The notes below the pieces were generated by a model, which was not told the DNA's origin, searched no databases, and saw only the letters and a program-made list of their open reading frames with translations. A stretch of DNA of 49,891 bases, from the NCBI GenBank assembly GCA_025656455.1, contig JAHXHS010000038.1:1-49891 (forward strand), in the 5' to 3' direction. The position numbers and the translations under genes were made by a program. This DNA is from Candidatus Thiodiazotropha sp. (ex Epidulcina cf. delphinae). Its GTDB lineage: Bacteria; Pseudomonadota; Gammaproteobacteria; Chromatiales; Chromatiaceae. Positions 17,233-26,674 of the stretch are shown piece by piece; position 1 is the first letter of the stretch; the number at the start of each line of letters is the position of its first letter.

Positions 17233-18134
17233 AGGTAATTGAAGAGGGAGAGACCCTGCACCATATTGAAGGTCTGCTGGGCCGCCTGCAGGGCCAGCAG
17301 CTCCTGCTCGAAACGGCTTACCGCCTCGGCCAGGTCGAGATCCTCCGTTTCGGACAGGGCGGTCTGCATGTTGAGAATGAAATCGGCATTGATGTTCTGT
17401 TGTTGATCGATGGTATTCAGACGGGCGCCGCCGCGGGTTCGCGCATCGGAGATCTGCGCCTGGACCAGGTGCAGATCATCCAGAAGGACGTCGTTCGGCG
17501 CATCGGCTTCCAGCCCGGCAATAACCCCATGCACGGTCTCGAAGAGGTTTCGCTTGGTAGCCGTACTGGTATCGATATCCATGAATACATCAAAACCGTT
17601 CTCTCGATCCTGAACCTGGCGGGTGGCGGAGATCTGCAGGGTTCGCGTACCCATGTCCCCCCCATAGGCGAAGATACCGTCCGTGGGATTGCTAAAGGGG
17701 ATCGAGTCGCCGTCGTAGCCGGCGAAGATATATTCGCCGTTACTGTCCTTGGTGTTGGCCAACCCCATCAATGCGTCGTTGATCTGTCTCAGCTCCTGGG
17801 CGATGGCCCGGCGGTCAGCCGCCGTGTTGGTGTCATTCAAGCCCTGCACCGTCAGCTCCAGGACACGCGGGATCAGGTCATCCACCCCTTTCAGGCTGGC
17901 CTCCTGGAGGTCCAGGCGGGTACGCGCGCGGTCGGCATTGGCCTGATACTGCCCCACCTGGCTGATGGCGGTGCGCAGATCGAGTGCATAGGCGGCCCCT
18001 GACGGGTCATCCTTAGGTGAGAGAATACGCTTGCCGCTGGCGATCTGCATCTGTGTCCGGCTCAGGCCCGACTGCCGTTCCAGCATACCGTTGATGCCGC
18101 GATCGAATAACAGGGCGGTTGAAATTCGCTCCAT
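17229..18134 (-). CDS. flgL: Flagellar hook-filament junction protein FlgL (HAP3)
   Basis: A 301-residue junction protein that joins hook to filament above FlgK. The start at 18134 (MERISTALLFDRGINGML) is set by AGGAGGT 6 bp upstream; an open extension to 18185 would overlap flgK. The flagellin-like N-terminal helix region (QMQIASGKRILSPKDDPSGA) and C-terminal helix (EAVSRFEQELLALQAAQQTF) are typical. It starts 4 bp after the flgK stop codon. Confidence 0.95.
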   Translation of the reverse strand: MERISTALLFDRGINGMLERQSGLSRTQMQIASGKRILSPKDDPSGAAYALDLRTAISQVGQYQANADRARTRLDLQEASLKGVDDLIPRVLELTVQGLNDTNTAADRRAIAQELRQINDALMGLANTKDSNGEYIFAGYDGDSIPFSNPTDGIFAYGGDMGTRTLQISATRQVQDRENGFDVFMDIDTSTATKRNLFETVHGVIAGLEADAPNDVLLDDLHLVQAQISDARTRGGARLNTIDQQQNINADFILNMQTALSETEDLDLAEAVSRFEQELLALQAAQQTFNMVQGLSLFNYL

Positions 18135-18138
18135 GGCT

Positions 18139-20100
18139 TTACCTCCTGACCGCACTGAGCAGACTGTCGAACAGGGTGCTGGCAACTGAAATAACCTGCG
18201 CCGAGGCTTGATAGGCCTGCTGGAACTGAATCAGCTTGGCGGCTTCCTCATCAAGATTGACCCCCGAAATCTCGGCCAAGGCCTCCCTGGAGCGTTCCAG
18301 CAGACTCTCCTGGGCCGCCAGGTTCAATTCGGCGTGATGGGTCTTGGAGCCCACATCGGACACCAGTTGGGCATAGGTCTCGTCGTAGCTTGCGCTACTG
18401 CCGAGCAGACGGTCCATGGTCTGCAAATTCACCAGGCCGAGGGCGTTGCGGTTGTCGCTGCTGCCATTACTGTTATTGCCGATAATGAAGCTGTCCCCAT
18501 CCGCCGGGATGCCGGAGATCCCGAAGCTGATGCCGCCGAAGGCCGCAAACTGAGCACTGGGGACCGTGACGCCCGCGATCGTGCTGGCGTTCAGATTGTC
18601 ATAGGTGATGAAATCATCGAAAGGGTCGACGCCAGGCACCGAACCGGGGTAGTAGACCTCGAAACCACTGGTCGGGCCGCCCTGATCATCATAGACCAGT
18701 TGGATATCCCCCCCTACCAACGGCAGACCGGCGGTGGTGGTGTTGGCGGGCTGGGTAACCGCCGCACTGCCCGTATTCAACGGATTGCCATTGGCATCCG
18801 TACTGGGTCGCACCTGCAACGGGCTGGCCGCCGCCAAGCGGCGCACATCGTTCACCAACAGATCGAGGCTCGCCGAGGCGTTGCGGGTCGGTTGAATCAG
18901 GAAGGCATCGCCGGGAATCGCCCCAGCGGCATTGATGGTGATATCGAGTCCGTCAACGGTATTCAGGCCCGCGGCCAGGGTCTGGGTCGAACCGCTGGTG
19001 AGATTTTCCAGAATGAAATCCACCCCGTCATAGGTCAACCCGTAATCATCACCGGTGAGGTCGGCAATATTGTTATAGGTTGCCGTGATGGAACTGCCGT
19101 TGGTTGGTCTGGCTTGTACCTGAACAGAGCCCATGCTGAACAGGGCTCCCCCCGGCAAACCATCCAGATCGAGCCCCAACTGATGTTGCGCATTCAGGTC
19201 ATTGGCTATCCCGAGGGCAATCAGGCCGACCCGGTTCTGGGCCGGATCGAGTATTTCGCCGCGGAATCTGAGCATCCCGCCGATCTTGCCCCCGCTGATC
19301 TGGTCGGTGACGATCTGGGTGCCGAACGAATAGTTGAAGGCAATCTCCAGATGACTGGGATCAAGGGATGAAGGTTGGGTGGTCAGCGTCGCTGCATCAT
19401 AGGCCATCACCAACGGCTGTCCCTTGCCGATAAAGACGTTATAGGCTCCATCGGTCTGCTCCAACACCTGGATATCAACCAGTTCCGAGAGCTCGTTGAC
19501 CAACTGGTCACGCTTGTCCAGCAGATCGTTCGGCGCACTGCCGTAAGCGATCTTGATATCGGAGTTGATATCGGCGATGCTCCGGGCCAGACGGTTGATC
19601 TCTGTAATATTGAATTCGATCTGGCCATTCAACCGAGACCGGCTGCTCTCGAATTGGGTATCAAAATAGTGGAAACGGTCAGCCATCGAATCGGCTTCCG
19701 CCAACACCAGTTGACGCGCTGTAACCGAGGCTGGATCGTCGGCCAGGTCCTGCAAGGCATTGAAGAAACTCTGTATCGTGGGCTGGATGCCCACTTCGGG
19801 ATCGGCCACCAGTTCGTCCAGCTGACGGGCGCCGTCATAGTAAGCGCCCAGTTCAGAGGTCACTGACCGGCTGGCGCGCACCTGTCCGGCAATGAAGCTG
19901 TCGTATTGCCGCTGAATATCGGAGGTCTGCACACCGTTACCCACGTAACCCACCGAGCTGAAACTGGGCTCCCGGGTGGCAAAGCCCACCCGCTGACGGC
20001 TGTAACCCTCAGTATTCACGTTGGAGATGTTGTGGCCGGTGGTGTCCAGCGCATGCCGGTTGGCAGTCAGCGCAGAGACCCCGATGGATAGTATGCTCAC
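18139..20100 (-). CDS. flgK: Flagellar hook-associated protein FlgK (HAP1)
   Basis: A 653-residue hook-filament junction protein. The N-terminus carries the rod/hook motif (ALDTTGHNISNVNTEGYSRQ) and the C-terminus the paired helix (LIQFQQAYQASAQVISVAST). The large middle holds beta-rich D2/D3 domains and repeats; 653 residues is on the long side but within range for this class. It lies 21 bp after flgJ. Confidence 0.97.
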   Translation of the reverse strand: MSILSIGVSALTANRHALDTTGHNISNVNTEGYSRQRVGFATREPSFSSVGYVGNGVQTSDIQRQYDSFIAGQVRASRSVTSELGAYYDGARQLDELVADPEVGIQPTIQSFFNALQDLADDPASVTARQLVLAEADSMADRFHYFDTQFESSRSRLNGQIEFNITEINRLARSIADINSDIKIAYGSAPNDLLDKRDQLVNELSELVDIQVLEQTDGAYNVFIGKGQPLVMAYDAATLTTQPSSLDPSHLEIAFNYSFGTQIVTDQISGGKIGGMLRFRGEILDPAQNRVGLIALGIANDLNAQHQLGLDLDGLPGGALFSMGSVQVQARPTNGSSITATYNNIADLTGDDYGLTYDGVDFILENLTSGSTQTLAAGLNTVDGLDITINAAGAIPGDAFLIQPTRNASASLDLLVNDVRRLAAASPLQVRPSTDANGNPLNTGSAAVTQPANTTTAGLPLVGGDIQLVYDDQGGPTSGFEVYYPGSVPGVDPFDDFITYDNLNASTIAGVTVPSAQFAAFGGISFGISGIPADGDSFIIGNNSNGSSDNRNALGLVNLQTMDRLLGSSASYDETYAQLVSDVGSKTHHAELNLAAQESLLERSREALAEISGVNLDEEAAKLIQFQQAYQASAQVISVASTLFDSLLSAVRR

Positions 20101-20121
20101 TTAAATCGCCTCTCTTTGGTC

Positions 20122-21066
20122 CTATATCGGCTGCCTGGCCGATGCCTTGAACCGGTTCAACGCCGTCTGCATCTCCGGCCCCTGCATCACTCGCAGGATT
20201 TTCTCTGCATAATCCGGGTCGGTGGCGTAACCGGCATCCTGCAAGGCCTGAAAATAGGCCGTTGTGTCATGGGCGTTTCCCAGGGCCTGCGTATAGCGGG
20301 GATTCTCCCTGAGGAAAGCCACATAGTCCTGAAAACTCGCCTCGAAATCGGCATAGGTGCGGAAGTTCTCGCGCCGTCGCACCGCCACCCCCTCTTGATA
20401 CTCCAGGGTCTCCCGTCTGACCCGCTCTCCCTGCCAGCGCAGGTCAGCCTTGATGCCGAACAGATTGTGGCTGCTGCGACCGTCGGAGCCCTGCATGACC
20501 CGTCCGCCCCACCCCGTCTCCAGGGCTGCCTGGGCGAGCAGCGCCTCGGTCGGCAGGCCAAGTTCGGTCGCTGCCTGTTCGGCGGCCGACCAGAGTGATT
20601 GCACAAAGCTCTCGGGTGAGTCGAATCCGCTTGCCGGCGAGGGTGACGCATCGCCGCCATGCTGCGATGCTTCGACATTTTTCAACGCTTTGGGCAGATA
20701 CTCCCCGGCCATCCTGGTCGGATGCCGGCGGTAGTCAGCCAATCCCGAGCGTTCGACCTCGCCCTCCCCGGCCTGCTGGCCCAACTGCCTGCGCAGCATC
20801 TGCAACATACCGATGCCGCGGCGCTCGGAGAGATGAACGGCGAGCTGCTGGTCATACATCTCCCGGGCAAAGCGTGTGCTCTGGCTGTCGAACAGGCCGC
20901 CGCCAAGGCTGGCCTGGCGCATCTGCTTGACCATCATCTGCACGAACAGAGACTCGAACTGCCGGGCCACCTTCTCCGCGGAACCGGCCTGATCCTCACG
21001 GGCCTGGTGCTTCAGGGCTGCCAGTCCGGAGAAATCGTGGTAGAGCGATGGGGCAACGCCGTTCAT
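20122..21066 (-). CDS. flgJ: Peptidoglycan hydrolase / rod-cap protein FlgJ
   Basis: A 314-residue two-domain protein. Residues 1-110 form the rod-binding domain (ARQFESLFVQMMVKQMRQAS), and about 150-310 the glucosaminidase (GH73) domain (LPTEALLAQAALETGWG). It opens the murein for rod passage in the periplasm. The start codon overlaps the flgI stop as TGATG, suggesting translational coupling. Confidence 0.96.
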   Translation of the reverse strand: MNGVAPSLYHDFSGLAALKHQAREDQAGSAEKVARQFESLFVQMMVKQMRQASLGGGLFDSQSTRFAREMYDQQLAVHLSERRGIGMLQMLRRQLGQQAGEGEVERSGLADYRRHPTRMAGEYLPKALKNVEASQHGGDASPSPASGFDSPESFVQSLWSAAEQAATELGLPTEALLAQAALETGWGGRVMQGSDGRSSHNLFGIKADLRWQGERVRRETLEYQEGVAVRRRENFRTYADFEASFQDYVAFLRENPRYTQALGNAHDTTAYFQALQDAGYATDPDYAEKILRVMQGPEMQTALNRFKASARQPI

Positions 21067-22184
21067 CAGATCACCAGCAACTCAGCCCGCAGGGCGCCCG
21101 CCTCTTTCAGGGCCTCGAGAATCGCCACCAGGTCACTCGGGGCCGCGCCCACCTGGTTGACTGCGCGGACCACATCATCCAATGAGGCCCCGGGATTGAA
21201 CAGAAACATGTGGTCCCTGCCCTCTTCGGTAATCGTCACCTGACTCTGCGGCACAATCGCCGTTTCGCCGGCACGAGCAAAGGGGCCGGGCTGGGAGACC
21301 GCGGTCTCTTCGCTGATACTGACCACCAGATTGCCGTGGGATACCGCTGCCGGGTAGACCCGTACCTGGTTGTTGATCACCACAGTGCCGGTGCGGGAGT
21401 TGATGATCACCTTCGCCGACGAGGCGCCGGGTTTGACTTCCAGCTCTTCCAACATGGCGATGAAGGTGACTTTCTGCCCAGGATCGATCGGCGCATTGAC
21501 ACGGATCGAAGTAGCATCGAGCGCTTTCGCCGTACCCGGACCGATGCTGAGATTGATCGACTCGGCAAGCCGCATCGCGGTGGTGAAATCCCCGTCATGC
21601 AGATTGAGGGTCAACAAGGGGGCGCGACCGAATCCATTCGCCACCTCGCGCTCCACGGTGGCGCCATTGGGGATGCGCCCGGCGCTGGGGATATTGACCG
21701 TCAGCTTCGAGCCATCCTGCCCCTCCGCGCTGAGCCCGCCGACCACCAGGTTGCCCTGGGCCAAGGCGTAATTATTCCCATCCGCGCCTTTCAGCGGGGT
21801 CATCAGCAGAGTGCCGCCACGCAGACTTTTCGCATTCCCCAGTGAAGAGACGGTGACATCGATCCTCTGCCCGACCTTGCTGAAGGGAGGCAGATCGCCA
21901 TGGACGATGACCGCCGCGACATTTTTCGGCTTGATGTTGGCGCCTTCCGGGATCTGCACCCCCAACTGGGAGAGCAGGTTCTTCAGGCTGTTGATGGTAT
22001 AGGGTGAGTCGGTATCCTTGTCGCCGGTGCCGTCGAGCCCCACCACCAGTCCGTAGCCGATCAACTGATTGCCCCGTACGCCCTGAATCGAGGCCAGGTC
22101 TTTGATCCGCTCAGCCAACACCGTCTGTGTCGATAGCAGCATAGCGCACAGCAGCAGCAAGGTTTGTTTGAGGCTCGGTTTCAT
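21066..22184 (-). CDS. flgI: Flagellar P-ring protein FlgI
   Basis: A 372-residue periplasmic protein forming the P-ring around the rod in the peptidoglycan layer. A Sec signal peptide covers about residues 1-24, ending TVLA. The mature protein starts with the signature IKDLASIQGVRGNQLIGYG. Length is typical. Assembly also needs the FlgA chaperone, encoded at 30318-31031. Confidence 0.97.
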   Translation of the reverse strand: MKPSLKQTLLLLCAMLLSTQTVLAERIKDLASIQGVRGNQLIGYGLVVGLDGTGDKDTDSPYTINSLKNLLSQLGVQIPEGANIKPKNVAAVIVHGDLPPFSKVGQRIDVTVSSLGNAKSLRGGTLLMTPLKGADGNNYALAQGNLVVGGLSAEGQDGSKLTVNIPSAGRIPNGATVEREVANGFGRAPLLTLNLHDGDFTTAMRLAESINLSIGPGTAKALDATSIRVNAPIDPGQKVTFIAMLEELEVKPGASSAKVIINSRTGTVVINNQVRVYPAAVSHGNLVVSISEETAVSQPGPFARAGETAIVPQSQVTITEEGRDHMFLFNPGASLDDVVRAVNQVGAAPSDLVAILEALKEAGALRAELLVI

Positions 22185-22195
22185 CGCATGTTACC

Positions 22196-22927
22196 TCAGA
22201 AGGGAGAGAGCACACTGATGAAGAAGCGGGAGAGCCAACCCATGGAGTTGGCATCGGCCAACGCCCCTTCGCCCTTGTACGTGATGGTGGGATCGGCAAT
22301 GCGCGTCGAATCCACGGTATTCGTCGGCGTGATGTCCTTCGGTCTGACGATACCGGAGAGACGGATATATTCCGTGCCCTGATTGATGCCGATGCGTTTT
22401 TCGCCACGCACATAGAGATTCCGGTTGGGCAGGACTTCTATCACCGAGACCGTGATATTGCCGGTCAGGGCATTGCTCTGGGAGGCGCTGCCATCACCGC
22501 TGAAGTCATTGGCCGAAGAGAGATTGAAGCCCAGATTGGCATCCTTGTTATTTGCGATCGGAACGAAACCGGGGACGTTGAATTGCATTGCCGAACCGAA
22601 CAACGTGGGATTGGTGATACTGTTGGTGGAGCTTTTCGCCGTTTTGGTGGCAGCCGACTTGTTCGCCTGGGTACTCTCCACCAGCTTCACCGTCAGCAGA
22701 TCGCCTACCCGCCGGGCGCGAATGTCCTCGAACCAGGCCAACTCATAACCCGACTGGTAAATGGCGCCGTTGCCCTTCGGCGCGGGCGGCGGCATGACCG
22801 GACGAATCGGCGCATAGGCTGCGTCGCGCACCGGGGCGGTATTCTGACAACCGCTCAACAGCAGCGCTGTCAGGACGACGATCAGTGATGTGCTAAACAG
22901 TCTCTCCATCAGCCTGGTTCCTGTCAT
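22196..22927 (-). CDS. flgH: Flagellar L-ring lipoprotein FlgH
   Basis: A 243-residue outer-membrane lipoprotein of the L-ring. The lipobox LLSGC places the lipidated cysteine at residue 27. Signature sequences include FEDIRARRVGDLLTVKLVES and LYVRGEKRIGINQGTEYIRL. Its start overlaps the flgG stop by 4 bp (ATGA). Confidence 0.97.
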   Translation of the reverse strand: MTGTRLMERLFSTSLIVVLTALLLSGCQNTAPVRDAAYAPIRPVMPPPAPKGNGAIYQSGYELAWFEDIRARRVGDLLTVKLVESTQANKSAATKTAKSSTNSITNPTLFGSAMQFNVPGFVPIANNKDANLGFNLSSANDFSGDGSASQSNALTGNITVSVIEVLPNRNLYVRGEKRIGINQGTEYIRLSGIVRPKDITPTNTVDSTRIADPTITYKGEGALADANSMGWLSRFFISVLSPF

Positions 22928-23709
22928 AGTTGTTGATTGACGTAAGAGAGCATTTCGTCAGTGGTGGAGATCGCCTTCGAGTTCATCTCATAGGCGCGTT
23001 GGGTTTCGATCATATTGACCAACTCTTCCACCACATTCACGTTGGAACTCTCAAGCGCCCCCTGGATCAGGGTGCCGGTGCTGTCGTTGCCGGGAATGGC
23101 GGTATTCACCCCGCCGCTGGCGTTGGTCTCTCGATAGAGGTTGTCACCGGCCGGCTCCAGTCCCTGGGGATTGACGAAATAGGCCACTTCGATCTGGCCG
23201 ATCTGGGTCGGTGTGTTGTTGCCCGACTGCAGCACCGAAACCACACCGTCGGAGCCGATGGTCAGACTGGTGGCATTGCTCGGTACGGTCATCGCCGGCT
23301 GCAACTCATAACCGTTGGGGGTGACGATATTGCCATCGGCGGTCAGGCTGAAGGTGCCGTCACGGCTGTAGACGATATTGCCGTCAGGGTGCAGCACCTG
23401 AAAATAGCCCTTGCCCTGGATGGCGATATCCAAGGAGTTTCCGCTCTGCACGATATTCCCCTGGCTGTGCTCCTTCTGCGTGGCCACCACCCGCACCCCT
23501 GTGCCTAGCATCAAGCCAGAAGGCAGTTCGGTGTTTTCAGAGGATTGAGCGCCCACCTGACGCAGGTTCTGATAGATCAGGTCGTTGAAGACGGCCCGGT
23601 CACGCTTGAAACCGGTGGTGTTGACGTTGGAGAGATTGTTGGAGATCACAGACATATTGGTCTGTTGCGCATCCAATCCGGTTTTTGCGATCCACAGTGC
23701 CGGGTACAT
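22924..23709 (-). CDS. flgG: Distal rod protein FlgG
   Basis: A 261-residue distal rod subunit. The N-terminal motif (MSVISNNLSNVNTTGFKRDR) and the C-terminal motif (SSNVNVVEELVNMIETQRAY) are textbook for the family, and the length equals that of E. coli FlgG. It is exported by the flagellar secretion system without a cleaved signal. Confidence 0.98.
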   Translation of the reverse strand: MYPALWIAKTGLDAQQTNMSVISNNLSNVNTTGFKRDRAVFNDLIYQNLRQVGAQSSENTELPSGLMLGTGVRVVATQKEHSQGNIVQSGNSLDIAIQGKGYFQVLHPDGNIVYSRDGTFSLTADGNIVTPNGYELQPAMTVPSNATSLTIGSDGVVSVLQSGNNTPTQIGQIEVAYFVNPQGLEPAGDNLYRETNASGGVNTAIPGNDSTGTLIQGALESSNVNVVEELVNMIETQRAYEMNSKAISTTDEMLSYVNQQL

Positions 23710-23770
23710 AGTCGCTTCCTCGTGCCGCTAAGATTCTGTTATTCGATAAGCTGCAATTTGCCTGCCAACA

Positions 23771-24511
23771 TCAGCCCATGCGCATGATGCTGGCGGATGA
23801 GGTGTCCATCTCTTGGGCGGTCTTCATCATCTTGACCTGCATTTCGAACTTGCGGGAGAGTTCGATCATGTTCACCAGGGCATCCGCCACATTGACATTG
23901 CTGCTCTCGAGGGCTCCGGCCGTCAGTTCGGTAAAGGCATCGGCATCCGCCTCGCCGCCCGCTTTGAGACGCAGCAGACCGTCTTCGCCCTTGATCAGGC
24001 TATCCGCCGGAGGATTGACCATCTTGATGCGATCGATGATCGCCAGCGCCTCGGGGGTGGCGCCTTCGGGAAGCAGGGTGATGGTGCCGTCCGGTGCGAT
24101 CTCCAAACGCTCATAGGACGGCAAGGCGATCGGTCCCCCATTGCCGATCAGCGGCAAACCTTCGCCGTTTGTCACCAGACCGTTGGCATCGACCTTCAGG
24201 TCACCGCGCCGGGTATAGGCCTCCAAACCATCGGGCGCCTGGACAGCGAAATAACCTTCACCCCGGACCGCCAGATCCAAGGGATTGCCCGTGGACTGGA
24301 GACTGCCCTTGTCGAAATTGATGTTGGGCCGCTCATCCAGCGCATAGACCCGGGTCGGGTATCCCGGACCGAATACCGGCATACTGCGGAACTGGTTGAG
24401 GTCCTCCATGAACCCAGGGGTATTCACATTGGCCAGGTTATTGGCGTTACTGGCCTGGGCCATCAGCGTCTCTTTGGCCCCGCTCATGGCGACGTATAGC
24501 ATGCGATCCAT
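23771..24511 (-). CDS. flgF: Proximal rod protein FlgF
   Basis: A 246-residue rod protein. The start at 24511 (MDRMLYVAMSGAKETLM) has GGAG at the right distance, so the longer frame to 24580 is not used. The rod motif is ANNLANVNTPGFMEDL and the C-terminal helix ALVNMIELSRKFEMQVKMM. It is the first gene of flgFGHIJKL; an 830-bp island separates it from flgE, so it needs either readthrough or its own promoter. I found no convincing sigma-54 site in front of it. Confidence 0.96.
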   Translation of the reverse strand: MDRMLYVAMSGAKETLMAQASNANNLANVNTPGFMEDLNQFRSMPVFGPGYPTRVYALDERPNINFDKGSLQSTGNPLDLAVRGEGYFAVQAPDGLEAYTRRGDLKVDANGLVTNGEGLPLIGNGGPIALPSYERLEIAPDGTITLLPEGATPEALAIIDRIKMVNPPADSLIKGEDGLLRLKAGGEADADAFTELTAGALESSNVNVADALVNMIELSRKFEMQVKMMKTAQEMDTSSASIMRMG

Positions 24512-24672
24512 GAATTGCTCCTGTTGTCTCTTGAGGATGTAACGGATCGGTTGCGGCCGGTGCCGGTCCGATCGGGTCACAACAGCGATCTGAACTCAAT
24601 TCTTGCAAAAAACGGGCCGGTTGGTGATATTCTTCGTTCACACCCTGTTGGAGAAAATAGAGCGATAGCGAG

Positions 24673-25017
24673 ATGGCCAGGTATTCCAAGAAACAGAGAC
24701 CCTCGGAAGAGACAACGGCGGAAGCCATGAAGATCGCCCGGGCCACGCAACGGCCCGGTCAGACGAAAGAGCAGACAAAGCTGATTGCCAACGGTATTCA
24801 AAAGGGGATAGATCAATATAAAAAGCAACAAAAAGCCAAGCTGCGGGAGATGAATAAAAGAAAGAAAAAAGACAGTCCCCCTACAGACGACGACGCTCTC
24901 AATCAAGAGATCACAACCCTAGCCCCCAATCAGGGAAAAGCCAATAAACTGCCCTGGATGCTGCTCTTATTCTCATGGTTGCTGTTTGCCGTTTACCTGC
25001 TTTTCTCCCTGCGGTGA
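24673..25017 (+). CDS. DUF2956 family small membrane-anchored protein
   Basis: A 114-residue protein. The N-terminal half matches DUF2956 (ARATQRPGQTKEQTKLIANG, then IQKGIDQYKKQQKAK). A lysine-rich linker follows, and the C-terminus is a single hydrophobic helix (LPWMLLLFSWLLFAVYLLFS) with no signal peptide, so the charged part should be cytoplasmic. Function is unknown in the family. It is on the strand opposite to the flagellar genes, between flgF and flgE, next to a repeat; this looks like an insertion into the operon. Confidence 0.8.
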   Translation: MARYSKKQRPSEETTAEAMKIARATQRPGQTKEQTKLIANGIQKGIDQYKKQQKAKLREMNKRKKKDSPPTDDDALNQEITTLAPNQGKANKLPWMLLLFSWLLFAVYLLFSLR

Positions 25018-25042
25018 TTTTGCTTAGCGAGAGTTTCTCTGT

Positions 25043-25255
25043 TCTATTAGCTCAAGTTTCGGAGTTCAAATTCAATTCGTTTCCATGTTCTATGTGGGAA
25101 CGCATGATGTGAACAGGGCGTAGGGTGCGGCCCTGCCGCACCATGCTGGGTTGCGCTCCTGTTGCTATGACGGGTTTTTTCACTTTGCGGCCCCCTGACC
25201 AATACTTTGGGTTCCAGGGCTTCAAGTTACGGTGCGGCAGGGCCGCACCCTACAA
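25043..25255. repeat. GTAGGGTGCGG repeat with tail, copy 2 (inverted)
   Basis: Inverted copy of 17020-17232, with an estimated 85-90% identity by eye, including the tail (CTCAAGTTTCGGAGTTC, then GTGAACAGGGCGTAGGGTGCGG) and both palindromes (25121-25142, 25231-25252). It occupies most of the 322-bp gap between the DUF2956 gene and flgE. The rest of the gap shows nothing recognisable. Confidence 0.8.
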
Positions 25256-25339
25256 AACTGGACGGACAATAGGTACGAACGAAACCGCCAGGCCCCTCCC
25301 CCGTACACTGGAGAGAGACCCGGCAGCGGCTGTGACCGG

Positions 25340-26614
25340 CTAACGAATATTGATCACCGCCTGGGTGATGGCATCCGCGGTGGTGATCACCTGGGCGTTG
25401 GCCTGGAAATTACGTTGGGCGGTGATCAGGTTGACCAACTGTTGGGCCAGGTCCACATTGGAGTTCTCCAGGGCGCCGGATTGAACCAAACCATAACTGG
25501 AGGTCCCAGCCTCGCCCAACTGCACATCACCAGAGGCGAAAGACTCGACCCAAGAGGTGTCGCCGACCTGCCGCAGCCCCTGGTTGTTGTTGAAGCGCGC
25601 CAGGGCGATCTTACCCAACGCATCCGACTGACCGTTGGTAAACCTGGCGAAAACCACCCCCGTGCCGTCCACTTCCACGCCGCTGAGACGCCCCGAGGTA
25701 AAACCGTCCTGGGTCAACTCATTGACCGCGAAACTGGAGCCGAACTGAGTGGCGGAGTTGTAATCGAAGGTCATACCGGTGATATCCGCCGCGCCACCGC
25801 TCGGCGTGAAGAGATCGAGCGTGACATGACCCGTGGCGTCCACATCCCCCACGCCGACATCGAGAGCGCCGGAGGTGGTGAATTGCACATCCGCAAAGGT
25901 ATTGCCGCCAACGGTCACGTTCACTCCATCCACAAAAGTAAAGGCATTCCATTGATTGTTCGCCACCTTGCTATAAAACATGGTTGCGGTGTGGGCGGTT
26001 CCGAGGGAATCGTAAATGGTGGTGGCCGTCGAATGATTGTAACTCAGAGGATCCGGCGGAAAGGTGAAAGTGGGTGCGGCGGGATCCAATAGCACGGTCG
26101 GGACCGTTTCGGCCGCACTCAGATTGAGGGTCGCATCGATATTGGTGGTTGCCTGGGGCGCACCCGATACCACGGGCAGATTCAGATCGGCGGTATCGCC
26201 CGTGTTGAACAGGTTACCCGTGGTGCCGATGCGGGGAAAAACCTGCAGCCGGGAGCCGGTATGATCGACCACATTCCCGTCCCGGTCGACCGTGAAGGCG
26301 CCGGCGCGGGTGTAGGAAAGGTCCCCGTCGGAGTTCTGCATGACGAAGAAACCTTCGCCATTGACCGCCAGATCCAGATTGTTGGAGGTGAATTCAGTGC
26401 TTCCCTGGGCAAACTGCTGCGCCACCCGGGTCACACGCACACCGCGCCCCGGCACCGAACTACTGACGTCACTGATCGAGTTGGCATAGATATCGGCAAA
26501 CTCGGCCCGGGACTCCTTGAAGCCGACGGTACTGGAGTTGGCAATGTTATGTCCGGTGACTTCAAGGTCGGTGGAAGCCGCATCCAAACCACTCAGTGCG
26601 ATACGAAATGACAT
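25340..26614 (-). CDS. flgE: Flagellar hook protein FlgE
   Basis: A 424-residue hook subunit. The N-terminus (ALSGLDAASTDLEVTGHNIA) and C-terminus (LVNLITAQRNFQANAQVITT) are diagnostic, with the beta-rich hook domains between. Length is near the common 400-430. It follows flgD by 60 bp. Confidence 0.97.
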   Translation of the reverse strand: MSFRIALSGLDAASTDLEVTGHNIANSSTVGFKESRAEFADIYANSISDVSSSVPGRGVRVTRVAQQFAQGSTEFTSNNLDLAVNGEGFFVMQNSDGDLSYTRAGAFTVDRDGNVVDHTGSRLQVFPRIGTTGNLFNTGDTADLNLPVVSGAPQATTNIDATLNLSAAETVPTVLLDPAAPTFTFPPDPLSYNHSTATTIYDSLGTAHTATMFYSKVANNQWNAFTFVDGVNVTVGGNTFADVQFTTSGALDVGVGDVDATGHVTLDLFTPSGGAADITGMTFDYNSATQFGSSFAVNELTQDGFTSGRLSGVEVDGTGVVFARFTNGQSDALGKIALARFNNNQGLRQVGDTSWVESFASGDVQLGEAGTSSYGLVQSGALENSNVDLAQQLVNLITAQRNFQANAQVITTADAITQAVINIR

Positions 26615-26674
26615 CTGTCTTCTCCTGTCTTAACACCGAACCCGCTTATCGCATTCGGCTTTGATACTGATGTT

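Noticed and set aside
16922..25343. Shared peptide GFQGFKLRCGRAAPY in frames at 16922-17128 and 25125-25343
   Set aside because: It comes from the duplicated GTAGGGTGCGG repeat, appears in opposite orientation, and lacks starts or ribosome sites.
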